DNA of 64,000 nucleotides, from the NCBI GenBank assembly GCA_035574275.1, contig DATLYY010000042.1, positions 27,008 to 91,007 on the forward strand, given 5' to 3'. Positions 8,158 through 18,905 of this stretch are shown piece by piece. This stretch comes from Verrucomicrobiia bacterium (GTDB taxonomy: Bacteria > Zixibacteria > MSB-5A5 > DSPP01). Each line of letters starts with the position of its first letter. The first letter of the stretch is position 1. The translations under genes and the position numbers were made by a program. The notes below the pieces were generated by a model, which made no database searches, was not told where the DNA came from, and saw nothing but the letters and a program-made list of their open reading frames with translations.

Positions 8158-10737
8158 ATGCATATCACGGTTGAAGGAAAAAAAGTAGAGTTTTTGCCGG
8201 GACAGACGATTCTGGAAGCAGCCCTGGCGGCGGGATTCAAAATCCCGACCTACTGCTGGCATCCAAAACTGGACCCCGTGGGGGCCTGCCGGATATGCTT
8301 TGTTGAACTTGAAAAATCCCCCAAGTTAGTCGTTTCCTGCTCCACCCCCGCGGTGGAGGGGCAGGTGGTCTGGATTGATTCCGAAAAAGCGAAAAAAGGA
8401 CGGGCCGGGGTGACCGAATTTCTGCTCATCAACCATCCGCTCGACTGCCCGACCTGCGACAAGGGAGGGGAGTGCGAACTGCAGGATATCTCCTGGAAAA
8501 ACGGCGGGGATGCCAGCCGGTTCGAGGAGCAAAAGTACCGTTTCATCGTGGATCGCAACTCGACGTTTGACGATTTATCCATCGGGCCGATGATTGTGCG
8601 GAATCAAAACCGCTGTATCCACTGCTACAAATGCGTGCGCTTCAACAAAGAGATTGCTGGAGAGGGGGATTTGGGGGCCTTTCAGCGCGGCTATCATACC
8701 GAAATCAATTCCATCGGGCCGGAGGGGATTGCCAACGAATACGCCGGAAACACGGTGGAAATTTGTCCGGTCGGGGCGCTCACGGCCAAGGACTGGCGCT
8801 ACAAAATCCGGGTCTGGCTGACGCAGAAAACACCCTCCGTCTGCAACCAGTGTTCGGACGGCTGCAACACGATGCTCTGGACTTCCGCTCAAAATTTATA
8901 CCGTATCACCTCCCGGCGGAACGACGCCGTGGACGAAGGGTGGATTTGCAACAAGGGGCGGTACAACTACCAGCTCGTCAACCACCCGGAGCGGCTGAAG
9001 AGGCCCTTGATTAAAAGGAGCGGAAAATTTGAAGAGGCCAGCTGGGATGAGGCGCTCGACTTTGCCGCCGGGCAGTTGGCCAAAATCCGGGATGAGATGG
9101 GAGCGGATTTAATTGCCGGCATTACATCTCCCGTGCTGTCCAACGAAGACAACTACATTTTCCAGCGGTTCTTCCGGCAGGTTATCGGCACCAACAACAT
9201 TGATTTTCGGGTGCGGTTCGGGAAAAACGCGCCGCCTTCCGAACTTTTCCGGGACGCCGTACGCATCCGGATGGAAGAGATCGAAAAAGCCAAAGCGGTT
9301 CTGGTTTTGGGGATGGACCCGAACCGGGAGCACCCGATTTTGAATTTGCGGCTGCACAAGGCGAAAGCCCGCAATGGGACGGGGTTGTTTGTTGCTAACT
9401 CTCGCGGAGTCAAGCTCGGAGATTGGGCGGGCAGAAAGGCGGTTTACAAGCCGGGGATGGAACTTGGTTTCTTAAATTCGCTTTTGGCTGTATTACTGAA
9501 CGACAAAGTTTTGAAAGACATATCCAAGGAAACCGCCGGTTTGGCGAAAAAACTTGCTGACTGGTTGCCGGAAAAAACCAAAGAACAAACGGGCGTTGAC
9601 GCTACGCAAGTAAAAGCGTGGGCGAAGAGCTGGGCGGCTGCAGGCGAACTCACCATTTTTCTGGGACGGGAAATTGCTTTACATCCGCAGCGGGAGGAGA
9701 TTCTAAAAACGTGCCGGTTACTCTCCCATTTGATAAACGGCGCCGATGGGGCCGCCAAAAAAGTCAGCCTGCTCTTTGAAGAGGGAAACACGCAAGGGAC
9801 GGCGGATGTCGGCTGTCTGCCGGACGTTCTGCCCGGATACCGCAAGGTCGGAGACAAGACGGGAGATTTTAACGACAAATGGGGGGAGGTTGCGCTGCCC
9901 GAAAAGGCGGGACGGGACGTTTTTGGGATGCTTTCCGCCGCACGAGAGCGTAAGCTTTCGGCCCTCGTGGTGATGGGACAGGATGTTCTCTTCTCTTTCC
10001 CGGACTATCACTTTGCGCGGGAGGCGATGGAGGCGACCGGCTTTATCGTTGTTATCGACCAGTTTATGACCCAGACCGCCAAGCTGGGGCACGTGGTTTT
10101 TCCCGCGGCGGCATACGTCGAAAAGGAAGGAACTTATACCAATTGGGAGCGGCGGGTGCAGCGCTTCCAGCGGGCCTACCGCCCGCTGGGGGAAGCACGG
10201 CCGGAGTGGCAAATTCTGGCCGATTTGGCCGACCGGATGGGGCGGCCATTTGCGCTCCATTCCCCACAAGGAGTTTTTAATGAACTTGCGCACATGATTC
10301 AGAGTTATGCAGGGATTACCTACGCCGATTTGGCGGGGGAGGGAAAAATTTGGGAAGGGAACGGCGCCAAGTCCGCCGCTTTCGAGGTTTTCAGCCCGAA
10401 GGAAATCGTCCCGGAAAAGAATTTTTCCATGCTTTTGGCGACCGGCAATTCGCTCCAACACTCCGGGATTCTGCATTTTCCGACCGAAAACCAGCAGCGC
10501 ATCGAGCCGGAGCCGTATTTGGAGGTGAACACCGATGAACTTTTGAAAATGAAAAAATACAAGGGGGACCGGGTCAAAATCGTTTCATCCCTTGGCGAGA
10601 TTGAAGCGCGCGTGCGGCCGTCGGAGCTTCTGCCCCCGAACGTGGTTTTTTTGCCGGAGAATTTTCCGCAGGCGCAGTTGAACAAATTGATGAAATGGGA
10701 CAGACCGTATTTGTGGGTGAGATTGGAAAATGCTTGA
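8158..10737 (+). CDS. nuoG: NADH-quinone oxidoreductase subunit G
   Basis: 75-kDa-type subunit, about 859 residues. An N-terminal [2Fe-2S] ferredoxin domain (CWHPKLDPVGACRIC) is followed by the His/Cys cluster HPLDCPTCDKGGEC and a CIHCYKC cluster. The molybdopterin-oxidoreductase-like domain starts with CNQCSDGC and a further cysteine 27 residues later. Those four cysteines are the extra N7 cluster found in E. coli and Thermus enzymes but absent from mitochondria. ATG 8158 is preferred, with AGAGAG upstream; a GTG at 8152 is possible. The 3' end overlaps nuoH by 8 bases. Confidence 0.96.
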   Translation: MHITVEGKKVEFLPGQTILEAALAAGFKIPTYCWHPKLDPVGACRICFVELEKSPKLVVSCSTPAVEGQVVWIDSEKAKKGRAGVTEFLLINHPLDCPTCDKGGECELQDISWKNGGDASRFEEQKYRFIVDRNSTFDDLSIGPMIVRNQNRCIHCYKCVRFNKEIAGEGDLGAFQRGYHTEINSIGPEGIANEYAGNTVEICPVGALTAKDWRYKIRVWLTQKTPSVCNQCSDGCNTMLWTSAQNLYRITSRRNDAVDEGWICNKGRYNYQLVNHPERLKRPLIKRSGKFEEASWDEALDFAAGQLAKIRDEMGADLIAGITSPVLSNEDNYIFQRFFRQVIGTNNIDFRVRFGKNAPPSELFRDAVRIRMEEIEKAKAVLVLGMDPNREHPILNLRLHKAKARNGTGLFVANSRGVKLGDWAGRKAVYKPGMELGFLNSLLAVLLNDKVLKDISKETAGLAKKLADWLPEKTKEQTGVDATQVKAWAKSWAAAGELTIFLGREIALHPQREEILKTCRLLSHLINGADGAAKKVSLLFEEGNTQGTADVGCLPDVLPGYRKVGDKTGDFNDKWGEVALPEKAGRDVFGMLSAARERKLSALVVMGQDVLFSFPDYHFAREAMEATGFIVVIDQFMTQTAKLGHVVFPAAAYVEKEGTYTNWERRVQRFQRAYRPLGEARPEWQILADLADRMGRPFALHSPQGVFNELAHMIQSYAGITYADLAGEGKIWEGNGAKSAAFEVFSPKEIVPEKNFSMLLATGNSLQHSGILHFPTENQQRIEPEPYLEVNTDELLKMKKYKGDRVKIVSSLGEIEARVRPSELLPPNVVFLPENFPQAQLNKLMKWDRPYLWVRLENA

Positions 10738-11713
10738 GCAGGCGATAATAGCGGTAATCAAAGTCGCCGTGGTACTCTGGGCGATACTTACGGCCTGCGC
10801 CTATATCGTCTGGCTGGAGCGGAAGCTGGTGGCGCGGATGCAGGTGCGGCTGGGGCCGACACGGGTGGGGCCTTTCGGGCTCCTGCAGCCCTTGGCGGAT
10901 GCCATCAAGCTTTTCACCAAGGAGGAAATCATCGTGGAACAAGCGGAGAAGTGGCTCTATATCGCCGCGCCCTTGATTGCCTTCATCCCGGCCTTTATCA
11001 CCTTTGCGGTTATCCCCTTCGGCGACACGGTAACGCTTTTCGGCCGGCAGATCGACCTTCTGATTTCGGATTTCAACGTAGGCCTTTTGTACATCCTCGG
11101 CGTCACCTCCCTCGGCGTCTATGGCATCGTTCTGGCCGGGTGGTCCTCCAACAGCAAGTACTCCCTTTTGGGGGCCTTGCGCTCGGCGGCCCAGATGATT
11201 TCGTACGAGATTTCGCTCGGGCTTTCCGTGATCGGGGTTCTGCTTTTGACCGGCAGCTTGAGCTTGGTTGACATTGTGAAAGCACAGGGGTCGGTCAGTG
11301 ACTGGTTCATCTGGAAACAGCCGGTCGGGTTTTTGTTGTACTTGATTTCGGCCTTTGCCGAGACGAACCGGACGCCGTTCGATTTGCCGGAGGCGGAGAC
11401 CGAACTGGTGGCCGGATACTTCACGGAGTACTCCTCGATGAAATTTGCGATGTTCACCATTGCCGAGTACGCCAATATGGTCACCGTTTCGGCCCTGGCC
11501 ACTACCCTCTTTTTGGGGGGTTGGCAGGGGCCGTTTCTGCCGCCGGTGGTTTGGTTTATGCTGAAAGTGATGTTTTTCATTTTCCTGTATATCTGGGTGC
11601 GGGCGACCTTGCCCCGTTTTCGTTATGATCAACTGATGCGCTTCGGCTGGCTCGTGCTTCTGCCTGCCGGGCTGGTAAATGTTCTGGTCACCGCCTTGGC
11701 GGTGGCCTTGTAA
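10730..11713 (+). CDS. nuoH: NADH-quinone oxidoreductase subunit H
   Basis: Membrane subunit (327 residues, about eight hydrophobic helices) next to the quinone cavity, linking the redox arm to the proton channels. Hallmarks are [20 protein letters not shown] near the N-terminus and [19 protein letters not shown] in the middle. It overlaps nuoG by eight bases and lies nine bases before nuoI. Confidence 0.97.
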   Translation: MLEQAIIAVIKVAVVLWAILTACAYIVWLERKLVARMQVRLGPTRVGPFGLLQPLADAIKLFTKEEIIVEQAEKWLYIAAPLIAFIPAFITFAVIPFGDTVTLFGRQIDLLISDFNVGLLYILGVTSLGVYGIVLAGWSSNSKYSLLGALRSAAQMISYEISLGLSVIGVLLLTGSLSLVDIVKAQGSVSDWFIWKQPVGFLLYLISAFAETNRTPFDLPEAETELVAGYFTEYSSMKFAMFTIAEYANMVTVSALATTLFLGGWQGPFLPPVVWFMLKVMFFIFLYIWVRATLPRFRYDQLMRFGWLVLLPAGLVNVLVTALAVAL

Positions 11714-11722
11714 AGGAGTTGG

Positions 11723-12214
11723 ATGGTAGATAAAACCAAAGTTTCCGTCTGGGAGATTCCCTTGGCGATCTTGAAGGGATTTTATACCACCTTCAAGCAT
11801 CTTTTCCGCAAGCCAATCACCATCGAGTATCCGGAAAAAATCAGGCCGGCGATGTATCCCCGCTACCGCGGATTGCATTTTCTGGAGCGGTACGAGGACG
11901 GTACGGAGCGCTGCGTTTCCTGCGGGCTGTGCGCGGCGGCCTGCCCGGCGGACGCCATTTACATGGAGCCGGCGGAGAACGAAAAAGGGGAGCGGTACGC
12001 CAAGGTGTACGAAATCAACGAACTGCGCTGCATTTTCTGTGGTTTCTGCGAGGAGGCCTGTCCGGAGGAGGCCATCTTTTTGGGGAAGGAGTTTGAATTC
12101 TCCGCCGACCACCGGGACAAGTTTATCTACACCAAGGAGGATTTGCTGGTACCCTGGCCGCGCAAAAAACCGTCCGAGGTGGAGTTTAAACGCAAAAACC
12201 GGAGAGTTTTCTGA
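11723..12214 (+). CDS. nuoI: NADH-quinone oxidoreductase subunit I
   Basis: Ferredoxin-like subunit with two [4Fe-4S] clusters (N6a/N6b), bound by CVSCGLCAAACP and CIFCGFCEEACP. 163 residues. AAAGGAG precedes the ATG. Its TGA shares a base with the nuoJ ATG, a typical coupling signal. Confidence 0.97.
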   Translation: MVDKTKVSVWEIPLAILKGFYTTFKHLFRKPITIEYPEKIRPAMYPRYRGLHFLERYEDGTERCVSCGLCAAACPADAIYMEPAENEKGERYAKVYEINELRCIFCGFCEEACPEEAIFLGKEFEFSADHRDKFIYTKEDLLVPWPRKKPSEVEFKRKNRRVF

Positions 12215-12741
12215 TGGAAATGGTGGTTTTTCTGGGAGCGGGGTTCGTGGCGCTCGTTTCCGCCATTCTGGTCTTCACCCAGAAAAATCCGGTCGCCTCA
12301 GTCGTGTTTCTTATCGTCACTTTGGCCGCGCAGGCGGTTTTGTTTCTTCTTTTGAACGCGCCGTTCGTGGCTGCCCTGCAAATCATCGTCTATGCCGGGG
12401 CGATTATGGTTCTGTTTCTTTTTGTTGTAATGCTTCTGAATTTGGGGCGGGACGAGTTCGGGCCGGAGAAGCGGAAATTCATCCGCCCCTTGGCCATCGT
12501 CTTTGCGCTCGTTTTGATTCTGGAAGTTTTGGCCATTTTCAAAACCGGCTTGGCCGATAGCGCCCGCCTGGCTTACCATCCCGATTTCGTCGGCGATTTT
12601 GGCACGGTGGCGGGGGTGGGGCTTTTGCTTTTCACCCGTTACCTGTATCCCTTCGAAATCACCTCCGTATTGCTTCTGGCGGCCTTGGTGGGCACGGTAA
12701 TTCTGGCCAAAAAACTGCCGGGCCGGAAAGGGGAGCTGTAA
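12214..12741 (+). CDS. nuoJ: NADH-quinone oxidoreductase subunit J
   Basis: Membrane subunit of 175 residues with five hydrophobic helices. The conserved segment around [20 protein letters not shown] carries the pi-bulge region of transmembrane helix 3. It overlaps nuoI by one base and nuoK by one base (TAATG). Confidence 0.95.
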   Translation: MEMVVFLGAGFVALVSAILVFTQKNPVASVVFLIVTLAAQAVLFLLLNAPFVAALQIIVYAGAIMVLFLFVVMLLNLGRDEFGPEKRKFIRPLAIVFALVLILEVLAIFKTGLADSARLAYHPDFVGDFGTVAGVGLLLFTRYLYPFEITSVLLLAALVGTVILAKKLPGRKGEL

Positions 12742-13049
12742 TGGCAACGGTGCCTCTCGACTGGTATCTGATTTTGGCGGCATTGCTTTTCGCCATCGGC
12801 ACGGTGGGGGTTTTGGTTTCGCGCAACGCCATCGTGATTTTCATGGCGATTGAACTAATGCTGAACGCCGTCAATCTGACTTTGGTGGCGTTTTCGCACT
12901 TTCTGGGGAAAAACGACGGGCAGGTGATGGTGTTTTTGGTGATGACCGTGGCGGCGGCGGAGGCGGCCGTGGGGCTGGCGATTATCCTGAACATCTTCCG
13001 CACGCGGGAATCGGTGAACATTGACGACATCAATTTGATGAAATGGTAG
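12741..13049 (+). CDS. nuoK: NADH-quinone oxidoreductase subunit K
   Basis: Small membrane subunit, 102 residues and three helices. The buried glutamates needed for proton transfer are visible in [13 protein letters not shown] and [12 protein letters not shown]. It is translationally coupled to nuoJ upstream and overlaps nuoL by seven bases. Confidence 0.96.
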   Translation: MATVPLDWYLILAALLFAIGTVGVLVSRNAIVIFMAIELMLNAVNLTLVAFSHFLGKNDGQVMVFLVMTVAAAEAAVGLAIILNIFRTRESVNIDDINLMKW

Positions 13050-14959
13050 AACAACTGGTTCCTTTGATACCGCTTTTGCCCCTTTTGGGCTTCCTCGTCA
13101 TTGGTTTGGGCGGGAAGCGGCTGCCCAAAGCGGCGGTCTCGATTATCGGGCCCGGTGTTGTTGCCGCTTCGTTCCTTTTGGCCGTAACTATATTCTTCCA
13201 GCTTTTTTCTCTTCCACCTTCGGGAAGAAACATCGTCGCCAAGGTTTTTTCCTGGATGGTGGCCGGGAATTTTTCCGTGGACATCGCCTTTCTTATAGAC
13301 CCGCTTTCGATGGTGATGACTTTGGTGGTCACAGGCGTCGGGTTCTTGATTCACGTTTACTCCGTCGGCTATATGGGGCACGACCCCGGCTACCGGCGGT
13401 ATTTCGCTTATCTGAACCTTTTCACTTTCTCGATGCTCTGTCTGGTTTTGGGGTCCAATTTCCTTGTGATGTACCTCGGCTGGGAGGGGGTGGGGCTTTG
13501 CTCGTATCTTTTGATCGGGTTCTGGTACGAGAAAAAAAGCGCCTCGGATGCCGGCAAAAAGGCGTTCATCGTCAACCGGGTGGGGGATTTTGGTTTCGCC
13601 CTCGGCGTGATGCTGATATTCAGCACTTTCGGCACGCTCGATTTTGGCGGGGTTTTTTCGCAGGCATCCTCGCTTTCTTCCGAGGGAGGTAGGAATTTGG
13701 CCACGGCGATTACACTTCTACTTTTCCTGGGGGCTACCGGCAAATCGGCTCAGATTCCACTTTACACCTGGCTTCCCGACGCGATGGAGGGGCCGACGCC
13801 TGTTTCGGCCTTGATCCATGCCGCCACGATGGTCACGGCGGGCGTTTATATGGTGGCGCGTTGCCACGCCCTTTTCATTTTAGCACCATTCACGCTGGCC
13901 ATAGTCGCCGTCGTCGGCGCGTTGACGGCAATAATGGCAGCCTCCATTGGATTGGTGCAAAACGACATCAAGCGGGTTTTGGCCTATTCCACCATCAGCC
14001 AGCTGGGGTACATGTTTCTGGCGTGCGGGGTGGGGGCTTTTTCCGCTGGGATTTTCCATCTGGTCACACACGCCTTTTTCAAGGCCCTGCTTTTCCTCGG
14101 AGCCGGGTCGGTCATTCACGCCCTTTCCGGGGAGCAGGATTTGCGCAAAATGGGGGGGCTTCGAAAATATCTGCCGGTCACCTACGTCACCTTTCTCATC
14201 GCTACCTTGGCCATCTCCGGAGTACCTTTGCTTTCCGGCTTTTTCTCCAAGGACCAGATTCTATCGGCCGCTTTTTTCTCTCCGCACGGGGGGGGCTGGC
14301 TTTGGCTGTTGGGCATCGTCACCGCCTCAATGACCGCCTTCTATATGTTCCGGCTTTTCTTTTTGACCTTCTCCGGGCGCTGCCGGGCCTCCGAGGAGAT
14401 GCAGCACCACATTCACGAGTCGCCCCACTCGATGACCGTACCGCTAATGATACTCGCGTTTCTTTCCATCATCGGCGGTTACATCGGCCTTCCGCACGCG
14501 ATGGGGGGAGTTAACGCCATCGCCGGGTATTTAGCGCCGGTCTTTTCCGGCCTGCCGCATCATCCGGAGCCCTCGCTCGGGATGGAATATCTTTTGATGG
14601 CCACCTCGGTCATCGCTGCGGCACTGGGGATCAGTATCGCTTACTTTTTCTACATCCGGTCACCGCAGGCGGCGGAAAAACTGAAGAAAAATTTTATCTA
14701 TACGCTTCTTTTGAACAAGTATTACGTGGATGAAATCTATCAGGCGCTCATCGTTTCCCCCACTGTGGCGGGCTCGCGCTGGGTGTGGCAGAAATTTGAT
14801 TTGGGAGTCATCGACGGGGCGGTGAACGGCTCGGCCAAGGTAGTGGAAAAGCTGGCGCGGGCGGGGCGGCAGTTGCAAACCGGCTACGTTCGACAATATG
14901 CGATGGCCGTTGTTATGGGAGTGGTTCTGATTTTCGCCTACTTGGTCTGGTGGATGTGA
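13043..14959 (+). CDS. nuoL: NADH-quinone oxidoreductase subunit L
   Basis: Largest antiporter-like proton-pumping subunit, 638 residues. The proton_antipo_M core contains [39 protein letters not shown] and [15 protein letters not shown]. The length allows for the C-terminal lateral helix seen in NuoL. It overlaps nuoK and is followed 20 bases later by nuoM. Confidence 0.96.
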   Translation: MVEQLVPLIPLLPLLGFLVIGLGGKRLPKAAVSIIGPGVVAASFLLAVTIFFQLFSLPPSGRNIVAKVFSWMVAGNFSVDIAFLIDPLSMVMTLVVTGVGFLIHVYSVGYMGHDPGYRRYFAYLNLFTFSMLCLVLGSNFLVMYLGWEGVGLCSYLLIGFWYEKKSASDAGKKAFIVNRVGDFGFALGVMLIFSTFGTLDFGGVFSQASSLSSEGGRNLATAITLLLFLGATGKSAQIPLYTWLPDAMEGPTPVSALIHAATMVTAGVYMVARCHALFILAPFTLAIVAVVGALTAIMAASIGLVQNDIKRVLAYSTISQLGYMFLACGVGAFSAGIFHLVTHAFFKALLFLGAGSVIHALSGEQDLRKMGGLRKYLPVTYVTFLIATLAISGVPLLSGFFSKDQILSAAFFSPHGGGWLWLLGIVTASMTAFYMFRLFFLTFSGRCRASEEMQHHIHESPHSMTVPLMILAFLSIIGGYIGLPHAMGGVNAIAGYLAPVFSGLPHHPEPSLGMEYLLMATSVIAAALGISIAYFFYIRSPQAAEKLKKNFIYTLLLNKYYVDEIYQALIVSPTVAGSRWVWQKFDLGVIDGAVNGSAKVVEKLARAGRQLQTGYVRQYAMAVVMGVVLIFAYLVWWM

Positions 14960-14979
14960 TGAAGAGGTTGGAAAATTAG

Positions 14980-16569
14980 ATGGATGCGCAGATTTTAAGC
15001 TGGGTTGTTTTCATACCGTTGGCCGGCATCCCCATCCTTTTGCTTTTGCCCAAGGAACGCCCAGAGTTGGTCAAATGGACGGCCTTAGGTGTGGCCGGTG
15101 TCGATTTTTTGGTTTCGCTCTATTTGCCGGCCAATTTTGATTCCGCAAATCCGGGAATGCAGTTTCCCGTCGCGATTCCCTGGATTGAAAGCTTCGGCAT
15201 TTATTACCGGTTAGGGCTGGACGGGATTTCGCTCTTTCTCGTTCTCTTGACGACTTTTCTCTCAATGCTGGCGATTTACTCCACGTTTTCGGCCATCCAA
15301 GAAAAAGTGAAGGGATTCTACATCTCCTTTCTGCTTTTGCAAACCGGAATGTTGGGCGTCTTTGTCGCGCTGGATGTTTTTCTTTTCTACGTTTTCTGGG
15401 AAGGGATGCTCATCCCGATGTATTTCCTCATTGGCATCTGGGGGGGGCCGCGAAAAATTTACGCCACCATCAAGTTTGTGCTTTTTACGATGTTCGGCTC
15501 CCTTTTGATGCTGGTGGCGATTTTGGCGCTCTATTTCCTTAACCGCTCGGCTACCGGGAATTACTCGTTCAACCTGTTCGATTACTACCAGCTCGCCCTG
15601 CCGCTCAATTTGCAAATCTGGCTCTTTTTGGCTTTTGCGCTCGCTTTTGCCATCAAAGTGCCGATGTTCCCGTTCCACACCTGGCTGCCGGACGCGCATG
15701 TGGAGGCCCCCACGGCGGGGTCGGTCATTCTGGCCGGGGTTTTGCTGAAAATGGGAACCTACGGCTTTCTACGCTTCCTGTTTCCACTGTTCCCGAATGC
15801 CACCTTCCAGTTCATTCCGCTTTTAGCCGTTCTCTCCATAATTGGCATCATATACGGGGCTTTGATGGCGATGGTGCAGAAGGACGTCAAATCGCTGGTG
15901 GCCTTTTCCTCCGTTTCCCATCTCGGGTTCGTCACGCTCGGGCTCTTGGCGATGAATCTGCAGGGATGGCAGGGGGGAATGCTGCAGATGCTGAACCACG
16001 GCGTTTCAACCGGAGCCTTGTTTTTGCTTGTCGGGATGATTTACGAGCGGCGGCACACCCGGCTTATCGACGACTTCGGCGGACTTACCAAGGTGATGCC
16101 GGTATTTGCCGTATTCTTTATGATTATTACACTCTCTTCCATCGGGCTGCCGGGGACGAACGGCTTCGTCGGAGAATTTCTGATTCTTGTAGGCACCTTC
16201 CGCACCAACCCGGTCTGGGCGGCCTTCGCCACCACGGGCGTCATCCTTTCGGCGGTCTATATGCTCTGGATGTTCCAGCGGGTGATGTTTGGCGAAGTGA
16301 AAAACCCGGCCAATGCCGGACTTTCCGACCTTAACTGGCGGGAAAAGACGGTGCTCGTTCCGCTGATTGTGTTCGTTTTTTGGATCGGAATTTATCCGAA
16401 CACGTTTTTGAAAAATATGGAAGGCAGTTTGGAAAATCTGCTAAACCAGGTGAACCGGCGGGAGACGGTATTGCGCTCGCTGCCAAAGCAAAGCTGGTCG
16501 GAATTTATGGCGGGCGGCGCTTCCAGTCAGGCCAAAGCTGCCAATCTGCCGGCCAATAACGTTCCATAA
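14980..16569 (+). CDS. nuoM: NADH-quinone oxidoreductase subunit M
   Basis: Second antiporter-like subunit, 529 residues. Family motifs include FYVFWEGMLIPMYFLIGIWG, FHTWLPDAHVEAPTAGSVIL and KSLVAFSSVSHLGFV. A polar tail after the last helix (about residues 490-529) is slightly longer than usual. The next gene begins two bases after the stop. Confidence 0.96.
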   Translation: MDAQILSWVVFIPLAGIPILLLLPKERPELVKWTALGVAGVDFLVSLYLPANFDSANPGMQFPVAIPWIESFGIYYRLGLDGISLFLVLLTTFLSMLAIYSTFSAIQEKVKGFYISFLLLQTGMLGVFVALDVFLFYVFWEGMLIPMYFLIGIWGGPRKIYATIKFVLFTMFGSLLMLVAILALYFLNRSATGNYSFNLFDYYQLALPLNLQIWLFLAFALAFAIKVPMFPFHTWLPDAHVEAPTAGSVILAGVLLKMGTYGFLRFLFPLFPNATFQFIPLLAVLSIIGIIYGALMAMVQKDVKSLVAFSSVSHLGFVTLGLLAMNLQGWQGGMLQMLNHGVSTGALFLLVGMIYERRHTRLIDDFGGLTKVMPVFAVFFMIITLSSIGLPGTNGFVGEFLILVGTFRTNPVWAAFATTGVILSAVYMLWMFQRVMFGEVKNPANAGLSDLNWREKTVLVPLIVFVFWIGIYPNTFLKNMEGSLENLLNQVNRRETVLRSLPKQSWSEFMAGGASSQAKAANLPANNVP

Positions 16570-16571
16570 CG

Positions 16572-18032
16572 ATGGATATTTTCTCAATCATAGGAACGGT
16601 AAATTATTCGGCTTTCGCGCCGGAGTTGGTCATCTTGGGTTTTGCTCTTCTGGTGATGGTTCTGGAGCCGTTTCTGCCCGAACGGGCCAGGCAAATAAAC
16701 TTCTACTTGACCGTGCTCGGCCTGATTGCCGCGGCGGGGGCATCGCTTTGGCTCTGGAACCGGGCCGGCGTGAACTTTGGCGGAATGGCCCTCTCCGACA
16801 ATTTCGCCGTCTTTTTCCGCTTGGTTTTCCTTGCCGGGACGTTCTTGGTGATTCTGGCGTCCAAAAATTACCTTGCAGCAGAACGCTTTGCCAACGGGGA
16901 ATATTACTCCCTTCTGCTTTTCTCCACGCTCGGGATGATGTTCATGGCCGGGACTTTGGACTTGATGGTCATTTTCCTTGGGTTGGAGGTGATGTCCATC
17001 CCGCTTTACATCTTGGCCGGTTTCCGCAAAACGGATGTCCGCTCCAACGAGGCGGGGATGAAGTATTTTTTAATCGGCGCCTTTGCCTCCAGTTTTTTTC
17101 TCTACGGCATCGCCCTTCTGTACGGCGCCACCGGCACCACCCATCTGCAGGAGATTTACAACCAGCTTCCGAACCTGCAGGGGCGCGGGGATTTTCTGAT
17201 TTACGCCGGTGCGGCGCTTTTGACCGTGGGATTCGCCTTCAAAGTGGCCGCCGTTCCCTTTCACATGTGGGCGCCGGACGTGTATGAAGGGGCCCCCACG
17301 GCCATTACCGCTTTTATGTCCGCTGGGCCGAAGGCGGCCGGGTTCGCCGCTTTGCTGCGGGTCTTTGCCCTGTTTTTAGGAGATTATAGGGAGGCAATGG
17401 AGGCCGTTTTCTGGGTTTTGGCGGTTTTGACTATGACCGTGGGGAACGTTTTGGCGCTCGTCCAACCCAATATCAAGCGGATGCTGGCGTATTCCTCAAT
17501 CGCGCACGCCGGATACATTTTGGTGGCTGTCGTCGCCGGCGGGCCGGACGGGGTCTCGGCCGCCCTGTTCTACCTTCTGGCTTACACGGTGATGAATATC
17601 GGGACTTTTGCCGTCGTTTTGGCCGTGGAAGCCAAGGAGAGTTCCAACCAAATCGGCGACTACCGCGGCTTGGCCAATCGGCATCCGTATCTGGCGGCGG
17701 CGATGACGATTTTTATGCTCTCCTTGACCGGCATTCCGCCGACGGCGGGATTTATGGGCAAGCTGTACATCTTTTCCGCCGCCGTTTCGGCCAACCAGAT
17801 TCCTCTGGTCGTGATTGCCGTCTTAAATTCGCTCGTTTCGGTTTACTACTATTTGGGGGTGGTTGTGGCGATGTACATGCATCCTTCGCCCGCTTCCGAG
17901 AAAAATCAAAGTTTCTACACGGTGCCGCTTTTGGCCGTTATAATCCTTACGGTTTTGGGCACTCTACAGTTGGGAATTTTCCCACAGGCCCTGCTACAGG
18001 CCGCCAGCGATTCGCTGGTGGGGTTGTTCTAA
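16572..18032 (+). CDS. nuoN: NADH-quinone oxidoreductase subunit N
   Basis: Third antiporter-like subunit and last gene of the operon, 486 residues. It shows PFHMWAPDVYEGAPTAITAF, KRMLAYSSIAHAGYILV and the LGLEVMSIPLYILAGF segment typical of NuoN. With it, all 14 subunits NuoA-N are present in canonical order. A hairpin follows the stop codon. Confidence 0.96.
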   Translation: MDIFSIIGTVNYSAFAPELVILGFALLVMVLEPFLPERARQINFYLTVLGLIAAAGASLWLWNRAGVNFGGMALSDNFAVFFRLVFLAGTFLVILASKNYLAAERFANGEYYSLLLFSTLGMMFMAGTLDLMVIFLGLEVMSIPLYILAGFRKTDVRSNEAGMKYFLIGAFASSFFLYGIALLYGATGTTHLQEIYNQLPNLQGRGDFLIYAGAALLTVGFAFKVAAVPFHMWAPDVYEGAPTAITAFMSAGPKAAGFAALLRVFALFLGDYREAMEAVFWVLAVLTMTVGNVLALVQPNIKRMLAYSSIAHAGYILVAVVAGGPDGVSAALFYLLAYTVMNIGTFAVVLAVEAKESSNQIGDYRGLANRHPYLAAAMTIFMLSLTGIPPTAGFMGKLYIFSAAVSANQIPLVVIAVLNSLVSVYYYLGVVVAMYMHPSPASEKNQSFYTVPLLAVIILTVLGTLQLGIFPQALLQAASDSLVGLF

Positions 18033-18036
18033 GCGT

Positions 18037-18055
18037 GCCGGGTTGAAAACCCGGC
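18037..18055 (+). terminator. Hairpin after nuoN
   Basis: GCCGGGTT and AACCCGGC form an eight-base-pair stem with loop GAA five bases after the nuoN stop. No strong T-run follows directly, so it may serve mainly as an mRNA 3' stabiliser; Rho-independent termination is uncertain. Confidence 0.5.
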
Positions 18056-18083
18056 CTGCAAAATTTCGATTTTTATCGGCGCT

Positions 18084-18112
18084 TGCCAAGTTTTTGGCTT
18101 TTTCATACTTTC
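18084..18112 (+). promoter_or_regulatory. Promoter placing transcription start on the DUF169 start codon
   Basis: TTGCCA (18084-18089), a 17-base spacer and TACTTT (18107-18112). The predicted start of transcription, about seven bases on, is the A of the ATG at 18120. No ribosome site is present between them, so the mRNA would be leaderless. Confidence 0.5.
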
Positions 18113-18119
18113 ATTCTCA

Positions 18120-18905
18120 ATGCCTGACTTGCAAAAATTGGATGAAGCCCTGAATCAGCATATTCACCCGGAAACTTTTCCTTTGGCCATCAAGATGGCC
18201 AAAAGAGGGGAGGCGTTGCCGGAGAAAATCAAGCGGCCAGTAAAAGATTTAGGTGTAGAGGTGGCCACCTGCCAGGGATTTTCGCTGGCACGGCGCTACG
18301 GCTGGTCGCTCGCCATTTTTGGCGAGGATATTTCCTGTCCTTTGACCAAAGTGGCGTTCGGGTTCGAGAAAGAGGTAAAATACTTCACCGACGGGCTGGC
18401 TTGCGAGGGGATGTACACGGCTTCCAGCGAGGCCGGAAAGAAAACGGAGGCCGAAGTTCCCAAATTCGGCTATCACGAATACGAGTCCATCTGGGTGGCG
18501 CCGGTGGGGCGGGCCAATTTCACGCCCGACGTGATTTGCGTTTATGGCAATTCGGCCCAGGTGATGCGGCTTTTGACCGCGTCGCTCTTCAAATCCGGCG
18601 GATACTTGGTCTCCCGTTCGGCCGGGCGGATTGACTGCGCGGATATCGTTATCGAGACGATGAAAACAGGCCGAGCGCATTACGTTCTACCCTGCTACGG
18701 GGATCGGATTTTCGGGTTGACCCAGGATTACGAGATGGCGTTTGCCTTTCCCTACAGTTTTTCAGACGCACTCATCGAAGGACTGGAAGGGACGCACAAA
18801 GGAGGGGTGCGGTATCCAATACCGAGCTTTTTGCGGTTTCAGGCGCAGTATCCGGAGAAGTATCAAAAACTGGCGGAGTTTTGGAAAAAGGAGGGAGGGG
18901 AATGA
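18120..18905 (+). CDS. DUF169 family protein
   Basis: 261 residues of the DUF169 family, whose biochemical role is not established; members often sit beside corrinoid or methyl-transfer genes. Conserved cysteine-containing segments include ATCQGFSLARRYG, EDISCPLTKVAFG and YVLPCYGDRIFG. It overlaps the following UroD-like gene by four bases (ATGA), so the two are translated together and probably act in the same process. No Shine-Dalgarno is visible before the ATG, which fits a leaderless mRNA. Confidence 0.85.
   Translation: MPDLQKLDEALNQHIHPETFPLAIKMAKRGEALPEKIKRPVKDLGVEVATCQGFSLARRYGWSLAIFGEDISCPLTKVAFGFEKEVKYFTDGLACEGMYTASSEAGKKTEAEVPKFGYHEYESIWVAPVGRANFTPDVICVYGNSAQVMRLLTASLFKSGGYLVSRSAGRIDCADIVIETMKTGRAHYVLPCYGDRIFGLTQDYEMAFAFPYSFSDALIEGLEGTHKGGVRYPIPSFLRFQAQYPEKYQKLAEFWKKEGGE

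Noticed and set aside
10574..12112. 512-codon open frame on the minus strand
   Set aside because: It lies opposite nuoG, nuoH and nuoI, which are certain; its translation is low-complexity and matches no family. Similar long antisense frames occur across the GC-rich genes.
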